Notes: generated by a model from the sequence alone, not told the origin. Numbered from the stretch's first letter, positions 18,045 to 27,121 are shown. The stretch is DNA of 64,000 nucleotides from Kordiimonas sp. SCSIO 12603 (GCF_024398035.1 NZ_CP073748.1:1835520-1899519); one strand, 5' to 3'. A program made the numbers and translations.

Positions 18045-20075
18045 ATGTTTGAGTTTTTAGTTGCGCCGTCGTTTATGATGGCGACAGTTTCCGTGGCCGA
18101 AGTTAATTTCAGTACCGTTGATGATGATATCGAAGTGATCGAGATTAAAGGGCGTAATGTTGAAAATATTGGCAAGGTAACGGCTGGTTCAAGCGGGCTT
18201 GTTGGTTACGATGATTTGAAAAATCGCCCAATTTCCCGTGTTGGGGAAATTCTTGAAGTTATCCCTGGGCTTGTGGCTACCCAACACTCTGGCACTGGAA
18301 AAGCAAACCAGTTTTTCCTCCGTGGGTTCAACCTTGATCACGGTACCGATTTTGCGACATTCGTTGACGGGGCACCAATCAATATGCGTACGCACGGTCA
18401 CGGCCAAGGGTACACAGACATGAATTTCATTATTCCTGAACTTGTTGAACGCGTGGAGTTTAAAAAAGGGCCATACCACACTGAAGTTGGTGATTTTGGT
18501 TCTGCGGGTAGCTCTTCCATTTCCACCTACAATAGACTTGATAAAAATATCGCAAGCGTAACGTTTGGTGAAAATGGTTTTGCGCGCGGCCTGGTTGCGG
18601 CAAGTTTTGATATTGCCGAAGATGTTCACTTGCTTACAGCAATTGAAGGTAACCTGTATGATAGCCCGTTCGAGCGTGAAGAAGATCTTGAAAAGTTGAA
18701 TGCATTTGCAAAACTTTCCGGCGCGTCTGAGGATCTTCGCTGGAATGTTGGTTTCAACTATTATGACGCTGGCTGGAACGCGACAGATCAGGTCGCTAAC
18801 CGCGCGGTAGAAAGTGGTTTAATTGGCCGCTTGGGTACGCTTGATGAAGACTTGGGCGGTAATACCGAACGTTTTGCCATTACAGCGAATGTTGCAACAG
18901 AAGATACAAGCTTTTCTGCCTATTATATTAACTATAGCTTCAACCTGTTTTCTAACTTCACATATTTTCTGAATGATCCAGTGCGTGGTGATGAATTTGA
19001 GCAGTTTGATGACCGCTCTATCTTTGGCGGTAATATTCAGCGCCACTGGCATCTGGATGCGCCTGTACCAGTTAAATTTACGGTAGGTGCAGATATCAGG
19101 CATGATGATATTGGTGCTGTTGGGCTTTACGGTACTGAAGGCAGGGTTCGCCACACGCTTATTCGTGATGATGACGTTTCATCAACCAGTTATGCAGGCT
19201 TTGCTAAGGCTCAGTTCGAGCTTGCAGAGAATGTAAGGTTTGAAACAGGCGCAAGGCTGGATCATATCGCTGTAGATGTAAATGCAACGATTAACGAAAA
19301 CAGTGGCAAGGAAACTGATACAATCGTATCGCCTTCAGCTTCTCTGGCGTGGCGTGTTGCTCCAGAGATTGAGCTTTATGCTAACTACGGCGAAGGCTTC
19401 CATTCTAATGACGCCAGGGGCGGTACGATTAGTGTGGACCCTGTTACTGGCGACGCGGTCGATGCTGTACCGCTTTATGTGAAATCACGTGGTGCAGAAA
19501 TTGGCGCACGCTATGAAACAGAAAGATTTAAAGCAGCCTTAGTTGGGTTTTGGCTAAACCTTGATTCTGAACTTGTGTTTGTGGGCGACGCTGGCACAAC
19601 AGAAGTGAATGATGGCACACGCCGGTTTGGGGTGGAAGCCAGCATGTTCTGGCAGGCGGCAGACTGGCTGAATATGCATGCATCCTATGCCTACACTCGT
19701 GCTCGCTTCCGTGGCGGTGTGGCTGAGGACCGCATTCCGAATGCCGTACCAAGTGTGTTTAGCGCAGGTGTGGATATCGACCCCGCAGAAAACATCTCCA
19801 CCAGCTTCATTCTTCGCCATTTTGGTGGTGCGCCACTTATTGAAGATAGTTCCGTTAAATCAGAGAGCACAACAACAGTAAACTGGGGTGGTTATTATAG
19901 CTTCAGCAATTTCAAGTTGGGTGTTGAGGTTCTGAACCTGTTTGATAGCAAAGACCCTGATATCAGCTATTTCTTTGAAAGTCGCCTCCCGGGTGAAGCA
20001 GCTGGTGTTGAAGGCCTTCATACACATCCGCTTGAACCAAGGCAGCTTCGTGTGACCTTGCAGGCGACATTTTAA
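18045..20075 (+). CDS. TonB-dependent outer-membrane receptor
   Basis: This protein of 676 residues, from the ATG at 18045 preceded by GGGGG, has a signal-like N terminus. A plug domain follows with RVGEILEVIPGLVATQHSGTG, FFLRGFNLDHGTDFATFVDG and ERVEFKKGPYHTEVGDFG. The beta-barrel ends in QLRVTLQATF, with the C-terminal Phe typical of outer-membrane proteins. The HGHGQGYTDMNF stretch is conserved in a subgroup of proteobacterial receptors with unknown ligand. A clear DUF560 or siderophore gene is not nearby. It lies downstream of the MBL hydrolase with 109 bp between, and a bidirectional terminator follows. Confidence 0.88.
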   Translation: MFEFLVAPSFMMATVSVAEVNFSTVDDDIEVIEIKGRNVENIGKVTAGSSGLVGYDDLKNRPISRVGEILEVIPGLVATQHSGTGKANQFFLRGFNLDHGTDFATFVDGAPINMRTHGHGQGYTDMNFIIPELVERVEFKKGPYHTEVGDFGSAGSSSISTYNRLDKNIASVTFGENGFARGLVAASFDIAEDVHLLTAIEGNLYDSPFEREEDLEKLNAFAKLSGASEDLRWNVGFNYYDAGWNATDQVANRAVESGLIGRLGTLDEDLGGNTERFAITANVATEDTSFSAYYINYSFNLFSNFTYFLNDPVRGDEFEQFDDRSIFGGNIQRHWHLDAPVPVKFTVGADIRHDDIGAVGLYGTEGRVRHTLIRDDDVSSTSYAGFAKAQFELAENVRFETGARLDHIAVDVNATINENSGKETDTIVSPSASLAWRVAPEIELYANYGEGFHSNDARGGTISVDPVTGDAVDAVPLYVKSRGAEIGARYETERFKAALVGFWLNLDSELVFVGDAGTTEVNDGTRRFGVEASMFWQAADWLNMHASYAYTRARFRGGVAEDRIPNAVPSVFSAGVDIDPAENISTSFILRHFGGAPLIEDSSVKSESTTTVNWGGYYSFSNFKLGVEVLNLFDSKDPDISYFFESRLPGEAAGVEGLHTHPLEPRQLRVTLQATF

Positions 20076-20101
20076 ATAACTGATCTTGAGCAATTATATA
20101 T

Positions 20102-20135
20102 AAAGCTACTCATCTTTTGAAGATGAGCAGCTTTT
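20102..20135. terminator. Bidirectional intrinsic terminator
   Basis: CTCATCTT (20109-20116) and AAGATGAG (20120-20127) form a perfect 8-bp stem. The outer AAGCT/AGCTT pair and flanking T/A runs on either side extend it. It serves both the TonB receptor gene (plus) and the convergent serine hydrolase gene (minus). Confidence 0.75.
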
Positions 20136-20141
20136 GGCGGG

Positions 20142-21611
20142 TTATTGTTTTTGTAGTGCAGCAATTTGTGCTTTTGCATTGGCGCACCAGGTACAGCCTT
20201 TGTTTGGTGCAATATCTAGCGACCGCTGATAGCTGGCGATAGCTTGAGCTTTATCGCCTTTAGTCCGATATCCTTCGCCCAAACTTTCCCACAGATTGCC
20301 TTTTCCCGGGAATAATTCGATATTAAGTTTGAATAAGGCGATCGAAGTTTCGTACTGACCTTGTTCTTCAAACGCGATGCCCACTCGGTTTAATAAAGAT
20401 GGCTGCATTATCGGCTTGCCAGTTTGCTTCTCAAAATATTCTGGCAATTTCGCTGCATCAGCCGCTGGTTTGGATTGCATGAATTCATACACCACCCTGT
20501 GTGGAGAAACGGTGAAGGCTTTTGGCACATAATCTGGTTCAAAAACCATCCTGTGTACCTGATAGGTGGGCCATTCTGCTGTGGAGGTGTTGCTCGCATA
20601 TATAATGGTTACGTCATCTTCTGGATACCAAGCAAGTCCAGAGAAAAATATGCCGTTTCCCCCGTTGTGAGTGACTAAATCTTTTCCGTCGTAACCAGAC
20701 CGAACGCCCCAGCCATACCCGTTGTAGACGTTAGGTCGATTAGGAATTGGAACGTGTTTGGCAAAGAGTTGATTGCGAACAGGTGCCGACAGTATCTTAT
20801 CTGTCTTCAGGGCCTCCAACCACATGTAGAGCTCGTTTGACGTGGTTGCCAGACCACCATTACCTACCAGGTTCCATGATACGCTATCATCTTTCAGATA
20901 CCGCTCTAATGTTGTTCCTCTAGGGATGATACCGTGCCAGTATTGTTGCGCTAAAGATTGCCCTTTCCGTTCTGGCAAGAGATAGCCTGTTTGCTTTAGT
21001 CCCACAGGCTTGAAAATGTTTTCGTTTAGGTAAGTTTCATAGGAAGTACCGGAAACCTCCTCAATGATGGCAGCTAGTAAGCTATAGCCCGCGTTGGAAT
21101 ATTTATAATCTCCAAGTTCTAATATTAATTTGCTGGTTAATGCTTTGTTTAAGAGCTCGTTTTTAGTAGTGCCGTCGAAATCACCACCAAAACCAAAATC
21201 AAGGCCGGAGGTGTGGGTTAATAGATGATGGACAGTTATGTCTTTTTTATCATCAGGGATATCAGGAAAAAACTTATCTAAGCGATCGGTTGTGGATAAT
21301 TTCTTTTGGTCTACCAGTTTCATAATAGCTGCAGCAGTAAACTGCTTGGTATTGGAGCCAATATCAAAGACTGTGTCGGGAGTGTTATCTACACCATTTT
21401 CTTTATCGGCAAAGCCGTATCCTTTGTTCAGGATAATCTTACCATCTTTTGCGACCAAAAGAGTTCCCGCATACCCTTTCTCTACCCCTGATATCATATA
21501 GTCATCTATTCGCGCGGCGAGCGCCTTATCAGAAGGGTTATATTCTGGATCGGAGGCTTGTGAATGTGAGGTGGCAAAAATGCAGGTAATTAACGCAAAT
21601 ATATGTTTCAT
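20142..21611 (-). CDS. Serine beta-lactamase-family hydrolase with C-terminal TPR
   Basis: The open frame starts at 21680, but the signal peptide MKHIFALITCIFATSHSQA begins at the internal ATG at 21611, so I use that (489 residues). Its Shine-Dalgarno (AAAGGA) is unusually close, so the start is uncertain. Class C/DD-peptidase motifs are present: SNTK (Ser86, Lys89), YSN (Tyr172, Asn174) and HNGG. A tetratricopeptide-like region at the C terminus (FEEQGQYETSIALFKLNIELF and SLGEGYRTKGDKAQAIASYQ) is added to the hydrolase domain. It is transcribed divergently from the BlaI gene across the operator region, so it is a probable target of BlaI. Substrates may be peptides or esters, not necessarily beta-lactams. 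Confidence 0.82.
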   Translation of the reverse strand: MKHIFALITCIFATSHSQASDPEYNPSDKALAARIDDYMISGVEKGYAGTLLVAKDGKIILNKGYGFADKENGVDNTPDTVFDIGSNTKQFTAAAIMKLVDQKKLSTTDRLDKFFPDIPDDKKDITVHHLLTHTSGLDFGFGGDFDGTTKNELLNKALTSKLILELGDYKYSNAGYSLLAAIIEEVSGTSYETYLNENIFKPVGLKQTGYLLPERKGQSLAQQYWHGIIPRGTTLERYLKDDSVSWNLVGNGGLATTSNELYMWLEALKTDKILSAPVRNQLFAKHVPIPNRPNVYNGYGWGVRSGYDGKDLVTHNGGNGIFFSGLAWYPEDDVTIIYASNTSTAEWPTYQVHRMVFEPDYVPKAFTVSPHRVVYEFMQSKPAADAAKLPEYFEKQTGKPIMQPSLLNRVGIAFEEQGQYETSIALFKLNIELFPGKGNLWESLGEGYRTKGDKAQAIASYQRSLDIAPNKGCTWCANAKAQIAALQKQ

Positions 21612-21689
21612 TTCCTTTGAATCCCCGTGAAGTGCTGTCGTTATATTTATTTGTTTTATTGATGTGTTAGTACGTCTCATAATTTACTA

Positions 21690-21710
21690 ATCACAATTAA
21701 TTGTTGTGAT
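21690..21710. promoter_or_regulatory. Inverted repeat ATCACAA-N7-TTGTGAT
   Basis: Perfect 7-bp arms (21690-21696 and 21704-21710) lie in the divergent region upstream of the serine hydrolase gene. The sequence is distinct from the two TACA/TGTA dyads nearer blaI. It may be an independent operator for the minus-strand gene. Confidence 0.4.
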
Positions 21711-21728
21711 GATATATACCGTTATTTA

Positions 21729-21754
21729 TTTTTGTTTACAGGTGTAAACAAAAA
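21729..21754. promoter_or_regulatory. BlaI-type operator 1
   Basis: TTTTTGTTTACA (21729-21740) and its exact complement TGTAAACAAAAA (21743-21754) flank a GG centre. The core TACA-N2-TGTA is the recognition pattern of BlaI/MecI repressors. It lies 35 bp, centre to centre, from a second copy and between the divergent serine hydrolase and blaI genes. Confidence 0.75.
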
Positions 21755-21768
21755 GGCTTTACATTATC

Positions 21769-21784
21769 GATTACATGTGTAATC
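21769..21784. promoter_or_regulatory. BlaI-type operator 2 overlapping the blaI promoter
   Basis: GATTACA-TG-TGTAATC is a perfect dyad with the same TACA-N2-TGTA core as operator 1, ending 9 bases before the blaI ATG. A TTTACA hexamer (21758-21763) and TAATCA (21780-21785), 16 bases apart, could be the -35/-10 of blaI, so the operator overlaps the -10. This supports autorepression. Confidence 0.72.
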
Positions 21785-21793
21785 AATAAGCCC

Positions 21794-22174
21794 ATGACAG
21801 ATTCAAACACACATATCAGTGAAGCTGAAAGCAAGGTTATGGAAGCGCTGTGGCGCACCTATCCTTTGAGCGCAGAAGATATTACCGGCAGTGTTGGTGA
21901 AGAGCAGAACTGGCGCACGGGCACGGTGAAGACCCTTCTTAATCGCCTGCTTTCCAAAGGGGCTATCTCAGCGGAGAAGCAAGGTAAGAAATATCTCTAC
22001 AGCCCAGTGCTTGCGCGTGATGAGTATCTCAGTACCGAAGGTGAAAGTGTGCTGAACCGCTTGTTCGGCGGTAGTGTGTCTTCACTGGTGTCTCATTTTT
22101 CCAAGCATGAAAAGCTGGACCAGAAGGATATTGCTGAACTTAAGAAGCTGATTGGGGAATTAGACGATGATTGA
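21794..22174 (+). CDS. blaI: BlaI/MecI-family transcriptional repressor
   Basis: This 126-residue winged-helix protein has the family core EAESKVMEALWRTYPLSAEDI, TGTVKTLLNRLLSKGAISAEKQGKKYLYSPVL and a C-terminal dimerisation segment (LFGGSVSSLVSHFSKHEKLD). Family members repress beta-lactamase or related genes and are inactivated by a membrane protease of the BlaR/M56 type. Its stop overlaps the start of the M56 gene by 8 bp, implying translational coupling. Two operator-like dyads precede it. The symbol denotes family membership; the inducing ligand is unknown. Confidence 0.87.
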   Translation: MTDSNTHISEAESKVMEALWRTYPLSAEDITGSVGEEQNWRTGTVKTLLNRLLSKGAISAEKQGKKYLYSPVLARDEYLSTEGESVLNRLFGGSVSSLVSHFSKHEKLDQKDIAELKKLIGELDDD

Positions 22175-23696
22175 TTTTCTGATGTCTGTAGCTTCCATGG
22201 CTGTGGCTGCCACGTTTGCAATTATTGTGGTGCTTTTATGCAGAAAACATCTTCAGGAGTTTTTTGGGGCACGTATTGCGTATGCGTTTTGGGCGATTGT
22301 TCCGATTGCCATGATTGCCAGTATGTTGCCTGCTGATGTTGTTTATAAAGTAAATGTTCTGCCAGAGATTGAGGTAGCGAACATAAAAAATAGCGCGGTA
22401 GCTGTTCTGCCTCGTGAAGGGACAGAAAGCGCATTTATACCGGAAGATAATAAGCCCTTCTTCTATTCTCTTAGTATACTTGGTGGGATGGCTGTTTTCT
22501 GGATTGTTGGTGTTGGACTGAAGATAATCCGTATGGCAGTTCAGCAGCGACAGATTATGAAGCAGACCGGGCTTAAGAAAATACATGGCAATGTGTTCAA
22601 GGCATCCCGAAATGATGTTGGGCCTGCGGTGGTTGGTGTTTTAAGGCCTCGCATCATCGTGCCTGAGAACTTTCATTCTGTTTTCTCAGAAGAAGAACAG
22701 AAGCTTATTTTGGCGCATGAGCAATCTCATATTCAGGCGGGTGATCTGCGGGCTAATTTGGTGGCCGCTGCTATCAAGGCCGTGAACTGGTTCAATCCAC
22801 TTGTTTATGTGGCCTTTAATTATTTCAGAATGGATCAAGAATTTGCGTGCGACGAACGGGTGATGCGCACGCACCATGCTCAGCGAAAGCTATATGCAGA
22901 AACGCTGTTGAAATCTCAACTGATGTTCCAGCATACAGCGCCTTTTAGCTGTGCATGGAAACCATCTGGTATGCACCCACTTACACAACGAGTTGGCAAA
23001 TTAAAAAACGGAGAACCAACCATGACACGACGCACACTTGGATTAACTGCTCTAGCTGTATCTGCTCTCACGATTGGTAGCAGCGCATGGGCAACACTGG
23101 CCTCCAATACGGTTTACATCGAAAGCCCTTCAACAAGAGTTGTTGAAGTTACGGATAGCGAAGAGGCTGAGCTGGGTTCGGCATTGGTGACTACTCTTCT
23201 TGAAGGGCAGCGACAGGCCGCACGCGTGCTTGTGAAATCAGGCGCTAACGTAAATTATTTCATGCCGGGTGATGGGACACCGCTTTTAATCGCCGCTGAT
23301 AATGGTGATTTAGGCATGGTTAATATGTTGATTGAAGCTGGCGCTGATGTAAACAAACCTGCACCGGGTGACGGAAATCCGCTGATTGCCGCAGCTGGCT
23401 CCCGGAATCTAGATATAGCTGGCCTGTTGGTTACGCACGGTGCTGATGTGAATGGTTTTGTTCTTGGTGATGAAACGCCACTTATTCAAGCTGTTCAAAA
23501 CAATGATTATGCGATGACAAAGTTCCTTGTTGAGAACGGTGCAGATGTAAACCTTCGTGTGAAAACCGGCAACGAGATATATGGCCGGGCAGAGTACCGT
23601 TCACCTCTTGGGCAGGCTGAGCTGAAAGCATCCAGCAAAATTGTTAATTATCTGAAACGGCAAGGTGCAACGCCTGTTGTTGGTAAAGAAGACTAA
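22167..23696 (+). CDS. BlaR1-like M56 membrane protease with C-terminal ankyrin repeats
   Basis: The N-terminal half has several TM segments (about 4-24, 38-55 and 99-121) and an M56 zinc protease site. HEQSH is at 184-188 and the third ligand region DQEFACDE at 223-230 (Glu225 likely). After the protease a TM/signal-like segment (GLTALAVSALTIGSSAWATLA, about 293-313) is followed by ankyrin-type repeats at about 340-500 (SGANVNY, EAGADVNKP, THGADVNGF and ENGADVNLR). Classical BlaR1/MecR1 instead end in a penicillin-binding domain. No SxxK penicillin-binding motif is seen here, so the sensed ligand must be different or delivered by another protein. It overlaps blaI by 8 bp. Confidence 0.83.
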   Translation: MIDFLMSVASMAVAATFAIIVVLLCRKHLQEFFGARIAYAFWAIVPIAMIASMLPADVVYKVNVLPEIEVANIKNSAVAVLPREGTESAFIPEDNKPFFYSLSILGGMAVFWIVGVGLKIIRMAVQQRQIMKQTGLKKIHGNVFKASRNDVGPAVVGVLRPRIIVPENFHSVFSEEEQKLILAHEQSHIQAGDLRANLVAAAIKAVNWFNPLVYVAFNYFRMDQEFACDERVMRTHHAQRKLYAETLLKSQLMFQHTAPFSCAWKPSGMHPLTQRVGKLKNGEPTMTRRTLGLTALAVSALTIGSSAWATLASNTVYIESPSTRVVEVTDSEEAELGSALVTTLLEGQRQAARVLVKSGANVNYFMPGDGTPLLIAADNGDLGMVNMLIEAGADVNKPAPGDGNPLIAAAGSRNLDIAGLLVTHGADVNGFVLGDETPLIQAVQNNDYAMTKFLVENGADVNLRVKTGNEIYGRAEYRSPLGQAELKASSKIVNYLKRQGATPVVGKED

Positions 23697-23823
23697 TCCA
23701 AACACTTCCAAACATCTGGCTGCTTTAATTCTAAACTAAGGTGGCCCTCAATAAAGCCCGAACTCTGCTGTAGACTATGCGGCAGAGAACGGAAAACCTA
23801 TATCACGACAGTGAGGAATTCTT

Positions 23824-25365
23824 ATGTCTATGTTTTCAAAACGGTTTAAAAAAGCCGGGAAAACCGTAGTTGGTGCTGTGCTCGCAGCCAGCATGCTTTC
23901 ATCAGGCCAGGTACTAGCCGTTTCAAACCTTGATAAACTGGAGCAAAACCTGCGGCCTCGTTATACGGTTGGCTCAGAAATGCCTCGCTTTAATCTGGCT
24001 GAACGTATGAAGCATTACGGTGTGCCAGGTGTTGCGATTGCTATCATTAAAGATGGCAAACTTCATGAGGCAAAAGGTTTTGGCGTGCTGCAAGCCGGAA
24101 ATGATACGCCAGTGGATGGCGATACACTTTTCTCTGTCGGTTCTGTTAGTAAGGTGGTGACAGCAGCGCTTATTCACCGGATGCAGGATGAAGGAAAATT
24201 AAATGTTGATAGAGACGTCAATGATTTCCTGAAAACATGGAAGCTACCTGATGATCGGAAGTGGGATGATGGTAAAATTAACCTGCGTATGATCCTTTCT
24301 CACACGGCTGGCTTTAACGTTCACGGCTTTCCAGATTTCCTGCCGGGAGAAGAATTACCAACGGTTTATGATACACTGAACGGCACTGCGCCTGCACGCA
24401 CAGATGCGTTGAGGCAGGTCTATCAGCCGGGTAGCCGTTACCGTTATTCTGGCGGTGGTTATACGCTGGCTCAGCTTCTCGTATCAGATGTTTCCGATAA
24501 ATCTTTTGAAGATACTGCAAAGGGCACACTTTTGGCCCCACTAGGTATGAATAGAAGTAGTTTTGAAAACCCTCTGCCCGAAACTGTGCCCAATGTTGCG
24601 AAAGCGCATAACCGGAACGGCGAAGCGGTAGCGCTGCCAAGAGGATATGAAGCTATGCCGGAGATGGCAGCATCAGGTTTCTGGACAAGCGCGAATGAAC
24701 TTGGAACCTTAGTTGCTGCACTCATAGAGAGTTACCGAACCAATGAAGGTTTCCTTAAACAAGCAACAGCAGTGGACATGATGACAAAGGTTGCGACTTC
24801 TGTGCACGGAATGGGCCCGCGGCTGCAAGGTTCTGGTTTGAAACGGGTTTTCCATCATGGCGGCGCGAACGATAGTTATCGGGCCTGGATTGAAGGTAAT
24901 CTGGCAACTGGTGATGGTCTTGTTGTGCTCACCAACGGTTCCGGCGGCAACAATCTTTATGTAGAGATTAGAAATGCGGCTGCAGATACTTATGATTGGG
25001 TGATTAACGAACCTGTATTGATCCCAGAGATCAAACTACCAGAGGCCATGATGGCGAGCTATACAGGAAAGTTCAAACCATCTGAAGAATTCACCAAGTT
25101 ACACCGTGAAAACCTGATTGATTATTTTTATGATATGCCGCTCATTATCTCGGCAGAAAACGGGAAGTTAATGGTGGGGAGAGAAGGCTCAGACAGGAAA
25201 AGTGAACTTGTTCCAACCGCAGGTAACCGGTTTATGGTACCAGCTCTCAATGGCCGGATGGGGACTGCAGAGCTTATTTTCCATAGAGATGGCCATAAGA
25301 ATATAGTGGGGATGACACTTAGTAATGATGGGAAACGTTCTTACTACGATTATGTAAGCGAATAA
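23824..25365 (+). CDS. Secreted serine hydrolase, beta-lactamase/DD-peptidase family
   Basis: This 513-residue protein has a signal peptide (VVGAVLAASMLSSGQVLA). Active-site motifs are SVSK (Ser107, Lys110), YSG (Tyr208) and HHGG near residue 342. The YSGGG form resembles EstB/penicillin-binding esterases more than true AmpC, so the substrate could be an ester or D-peptide. A C-terminal lipocalin-like region of about 110 residues follows. GAGGA precedes the ATG. It lies 127 bp behind the M56/ankyrin gene on the same strand. It is therefore the second candidate effector of the BlaI/M56 module. Confidence 0.85.
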   Translation: MSMFSKRFKKAGKTVVGAVLAASMLSSGQVLAVSNLDKLEQNLRPRYTVGSEMPRFNLAERMKHYGVPGVAIAIIKDGKLHEAKGFGVLQAGNDTPVDGDTLFSVGSVSKVVTAALIHRMQDEGKLNVDRDVNDFLKTWKLPDDRKWDDGKINLRMILSHTAGFNVHGFPDFLPGEELPTVYDTLNGTAPARTDALRQVYQPGSRYRYSGGGYTLAQLLVSDVSDKSFEDTAKGTLLAPLGMNRSSFENPLPETVPNVAKAHNRNGEAVALPRGYEAMPEMAASGFWTSANELGTLVAALIESYRTNEGFLKQATAVDMMTKVATSVHGMGPRLQGSGLKRVFHHGGANDSYRAWIEGNLATGDGLVVLTNGSGGNNLYVEIRNAAADTYDWVINEPVLIPEIKLPEAMMASYTGKFKPSEEFTKLHRENLIDYFYDMPLIISAENGKLMVGREGSDRKSELVPTAGNRFMVPALNGRMGTAELIFHRDGHKNIVGMTLSNDGKRSYYDYVSE

Positions 25366-25371
25366 ATATTG

Positions 25372-25396
25372 GCTCCCCTACATCGTGTGGGGGAGC
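25372..25396. terminator. Bidirectional terminator between convergent genes
   Basis: GCTCCCC (25372-25378) and GGGGAGC (25390-25396) form a 7-bp GC stem between the serine hydrolase gene and the convergent nitronate monooxygenase gene. The stem overlaps the last codons of the latter. ATTTCTTC follows on the plus strand. Confidence 0.6.
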
Positions 25397-26448
25397 ATTT
25401 CTTCTACGAGAATTTTCATAAGTTTAGCTGCAGGCATAGACCGAATACGTGCGACCTCTGATCCAGCCCACTGAGCCCCAAAACCATTTTCACCCAAGGC
25501 TTTCGCAGCTGTATTTACAGCTTTCCCCGCATCATAGGCGATGGGGTAGTCAGGAATAGCACGTGTCGAAACTGTTTCCCCAAATTCTGTGAAACGATTT
25601 CGTATAGATCTGGCTGGTCGACCAGATACAACACGTGTCATTATCGTTTCCTGTGCGCTTTCGACTGCAATGCGGTGGTCTGCATCAATACAGGTTTCAG
25701 GGCAAGTTACAAAGGCTGTGCCCAGCTGTGCAGCTGCAGCTCCGTTCTTCAGTGCTGTGGATATATCTTTCCCATCCATCAAACCACCTGCGGCTATGAC
25801 GGGAATAGAGATATGTTTGGTTAGAAGCCTTAGCAATTCAACAAGGAGTAGCTTTTCATCTGCCGCATCCGGGTTAAAGCAACCACGATGGCCACCAGCT
25901 TCCCAGCCTTGTGCAACAACCGCATCTATTCCTTTTTCTTCAGCAAGCTTCGCTTCTGAAAGGTTTGTCGCCGATGCCAGCAAATAAATGCCAGCATTCT
26001 TAAGTGCATCTATTGTGGTTTGGGAAGGAAGACTAAAATGAAAGCTAACAACAGCAGGCTTTTCTTCCAGAACCATGTGAAGCATGTCTGGGTTTTCATC
26101 GAAGGTTAAATATATTTCCTTCAATTCCTTTGGTGCGTCTGCGTCAAATTCGTCAAAGAGCGGCTTGAGTGTTTCCAGCCAAACCTGTTCTTTCTCTCTG
26201 TCTTGCTGTGCGGGTGCATGGCAAAAGAGGTTAACGTTAAAAGACTGATCTGTAAGAGCTTTAAGCTGCTGGATATCACTTCGAGCTTTTTCAACATCGG
26301 AAGCCCCCAGTGCAATAGAACCTAACCCACCTGCATTTGAAACAGCCGCAGCTAGTTCTGGCGTGGAAACACCAGCCATTGGCGCCTGAATAATGGGAAG
26401 TTTCAGGGAAAGCTTCGCCATAAGAGAATTTGAGTATGCTAGTGTCAT
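25378..26448 (-). CDS. Nitronate monooxygenase (2-nitropropane dioxygenase family)
   Basis: This 356-residue TIM-barrel flavoprotein shows PIIQAPMAGVSTPELAAAVSNAGGLG at the N terminus, VVAQGWEAGGHRG (catalytic His in the GGHRG element), PVIAAGGLMDGKDISTALKNGAAAAQLGTAF and a phosphate-binding end. These are hallmarks of the FMN-dependent NMO/NPD group, which oxidises alkyl nitronates such as propionate-3-nitronate to carbonyl compounds. The upstream region of the ATG at 26448 lacks a strong ribosome-binding site. The closest neighbour on the strand is a SnoaL-like gene 118 bp upstream. Class I versus enoyl reductase-like activity cannot be decided here. Confidence 0.85.
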   Translation of the reverse strand: MTLAYSNSLMAKLSLKLPIIQAPMAGVSTPELAAAVSNAGGLGSIALGASDVEKARSDIQQLKALTDQSFNVNLFCHAPAQQDREKEQVWLETLKPLFDEFDADAPKELKEIYLTFDENPDMLHMVLEEKPAVVSFHFSLPSQTTIDALKNAGIYLLASATNLSEAKLAEEKGIDAVVAQGWEAGGHRGCFNPDAADEKLLLVELLRLLTKHISIPVIAAGGLMDGKDISTALKNGAAAAQLGTAFVTCPETCIDADHRIAVESAQETIMTRVVSGRPARSIRNRFTEFGETVSTRAIPDYPIAYDAGKAVNTAAKALGENGFGAQWAGSEVARIRSMPAAKLMKILVEEMLPHTM

Positions 26449-26565
26449 TACTATCTATTTAGGTTTTGAGATGATTTTACAAGGAGTGCCTTGAGGAATT
26501 CCCTATCGGCAAGATCATTTATCCTATGATCTTGCCAAAGATATAATAATGACAGGCCTGTGGTA

Positions 26566-27039
26566 TTAAGGTTGGTAAGGAAGTGAAGAATGGTGGTGTA
26601 CGATACGGAGTGTACCTTCTTCATCCTTCTTGTAACCCCAGCTTTTATCCACTTTCGTAACGTTGCCGTCTTTGTCTGTGAAGGTTACCCAACCCATCCA
26701 CATGCCAACATCACCTTCAATGAAGCTCGCTGATGTTTCTGATACTACTTCGCGCCAGCCTTTGATGCCGAAACCACCATCAAGTGGGAAGTTTTCATCA
26801 TGGCCAACGAAGTAGGCTAGGGCGCCTTCTTTTGTTGGACGGAATGTTTTCTCACCGCTTGCAAGCGTTGGTTTGAATAGAACCGGGCCAAGATTATAGC
26901 CGTATGCCGCGTCAAGTACGTCATTCGCTAGTGCTCTGGCTGCATCGATGCCGCCTTCTTCATATGCTTTTGAAATAGCAATAAGCGCATTTCCCCATGC
27001 TTCGCGGGCTTGTGTTAGTTCTGTTTCTGTAATTGGCAT
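26566..27039 (-). CDS. SnoaL/NTF2-like conserved protein
   Basis: This 157-residue protein, from the ATG at 27039 with GGAGA just upstream, shows a conserved run AYGYNLGPVLFKPTLASG, EGALAYFVGHD, GGFGIKGWREV and LRIVHHHSSLPY. I remember this family as having been labelled phosphoribosyl-AMP cyclohydrolase in some databases. None of the Zn-binding Cys residues of HisI is present, so that name should not be used. The fold is probably NTF2-like, and the function is unknown. The open frame allows four extra residues. Confidence 0.65.
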   Translation of the reverse strand: MPITETELTQAREAWGNALIAISKAYEEGGIDAARALANDVLDAAYGYNLGPVLFKPTLASGEKTFRPTKEGALAYFVGHDENFPLDGGFGIKGWREVVSETSASFIEGDVGMWMGWVTFTDKDGNVTKVDKSWGYKKDEEGTLRIVHHHSSLPYQP

Positions 27040-27121
27040 CATGTTCTCCATTGATTAGATTTAGATATATAAAAAAATCCCGATACTACAATACGGCTAC
27101 ATAATTTGTTTGGATTGTAAC

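Noticed and set aside
21690-21710. Treating ATCACAA/TTGTGAT as a third BlaI site
   Set aside because: The core lacks TACA-N2-TGTA and has a 7-base spacer, so it is more likely a different regulator's site.
26566-27039. Phosphoribosyl-AMP cyclohydrolase annotation for the SnoaL-like protein
   Set aside because: The HisI zinc-binding cysteines are absent and the motifs match an NTF2-like family that I recall as being mislabelled.
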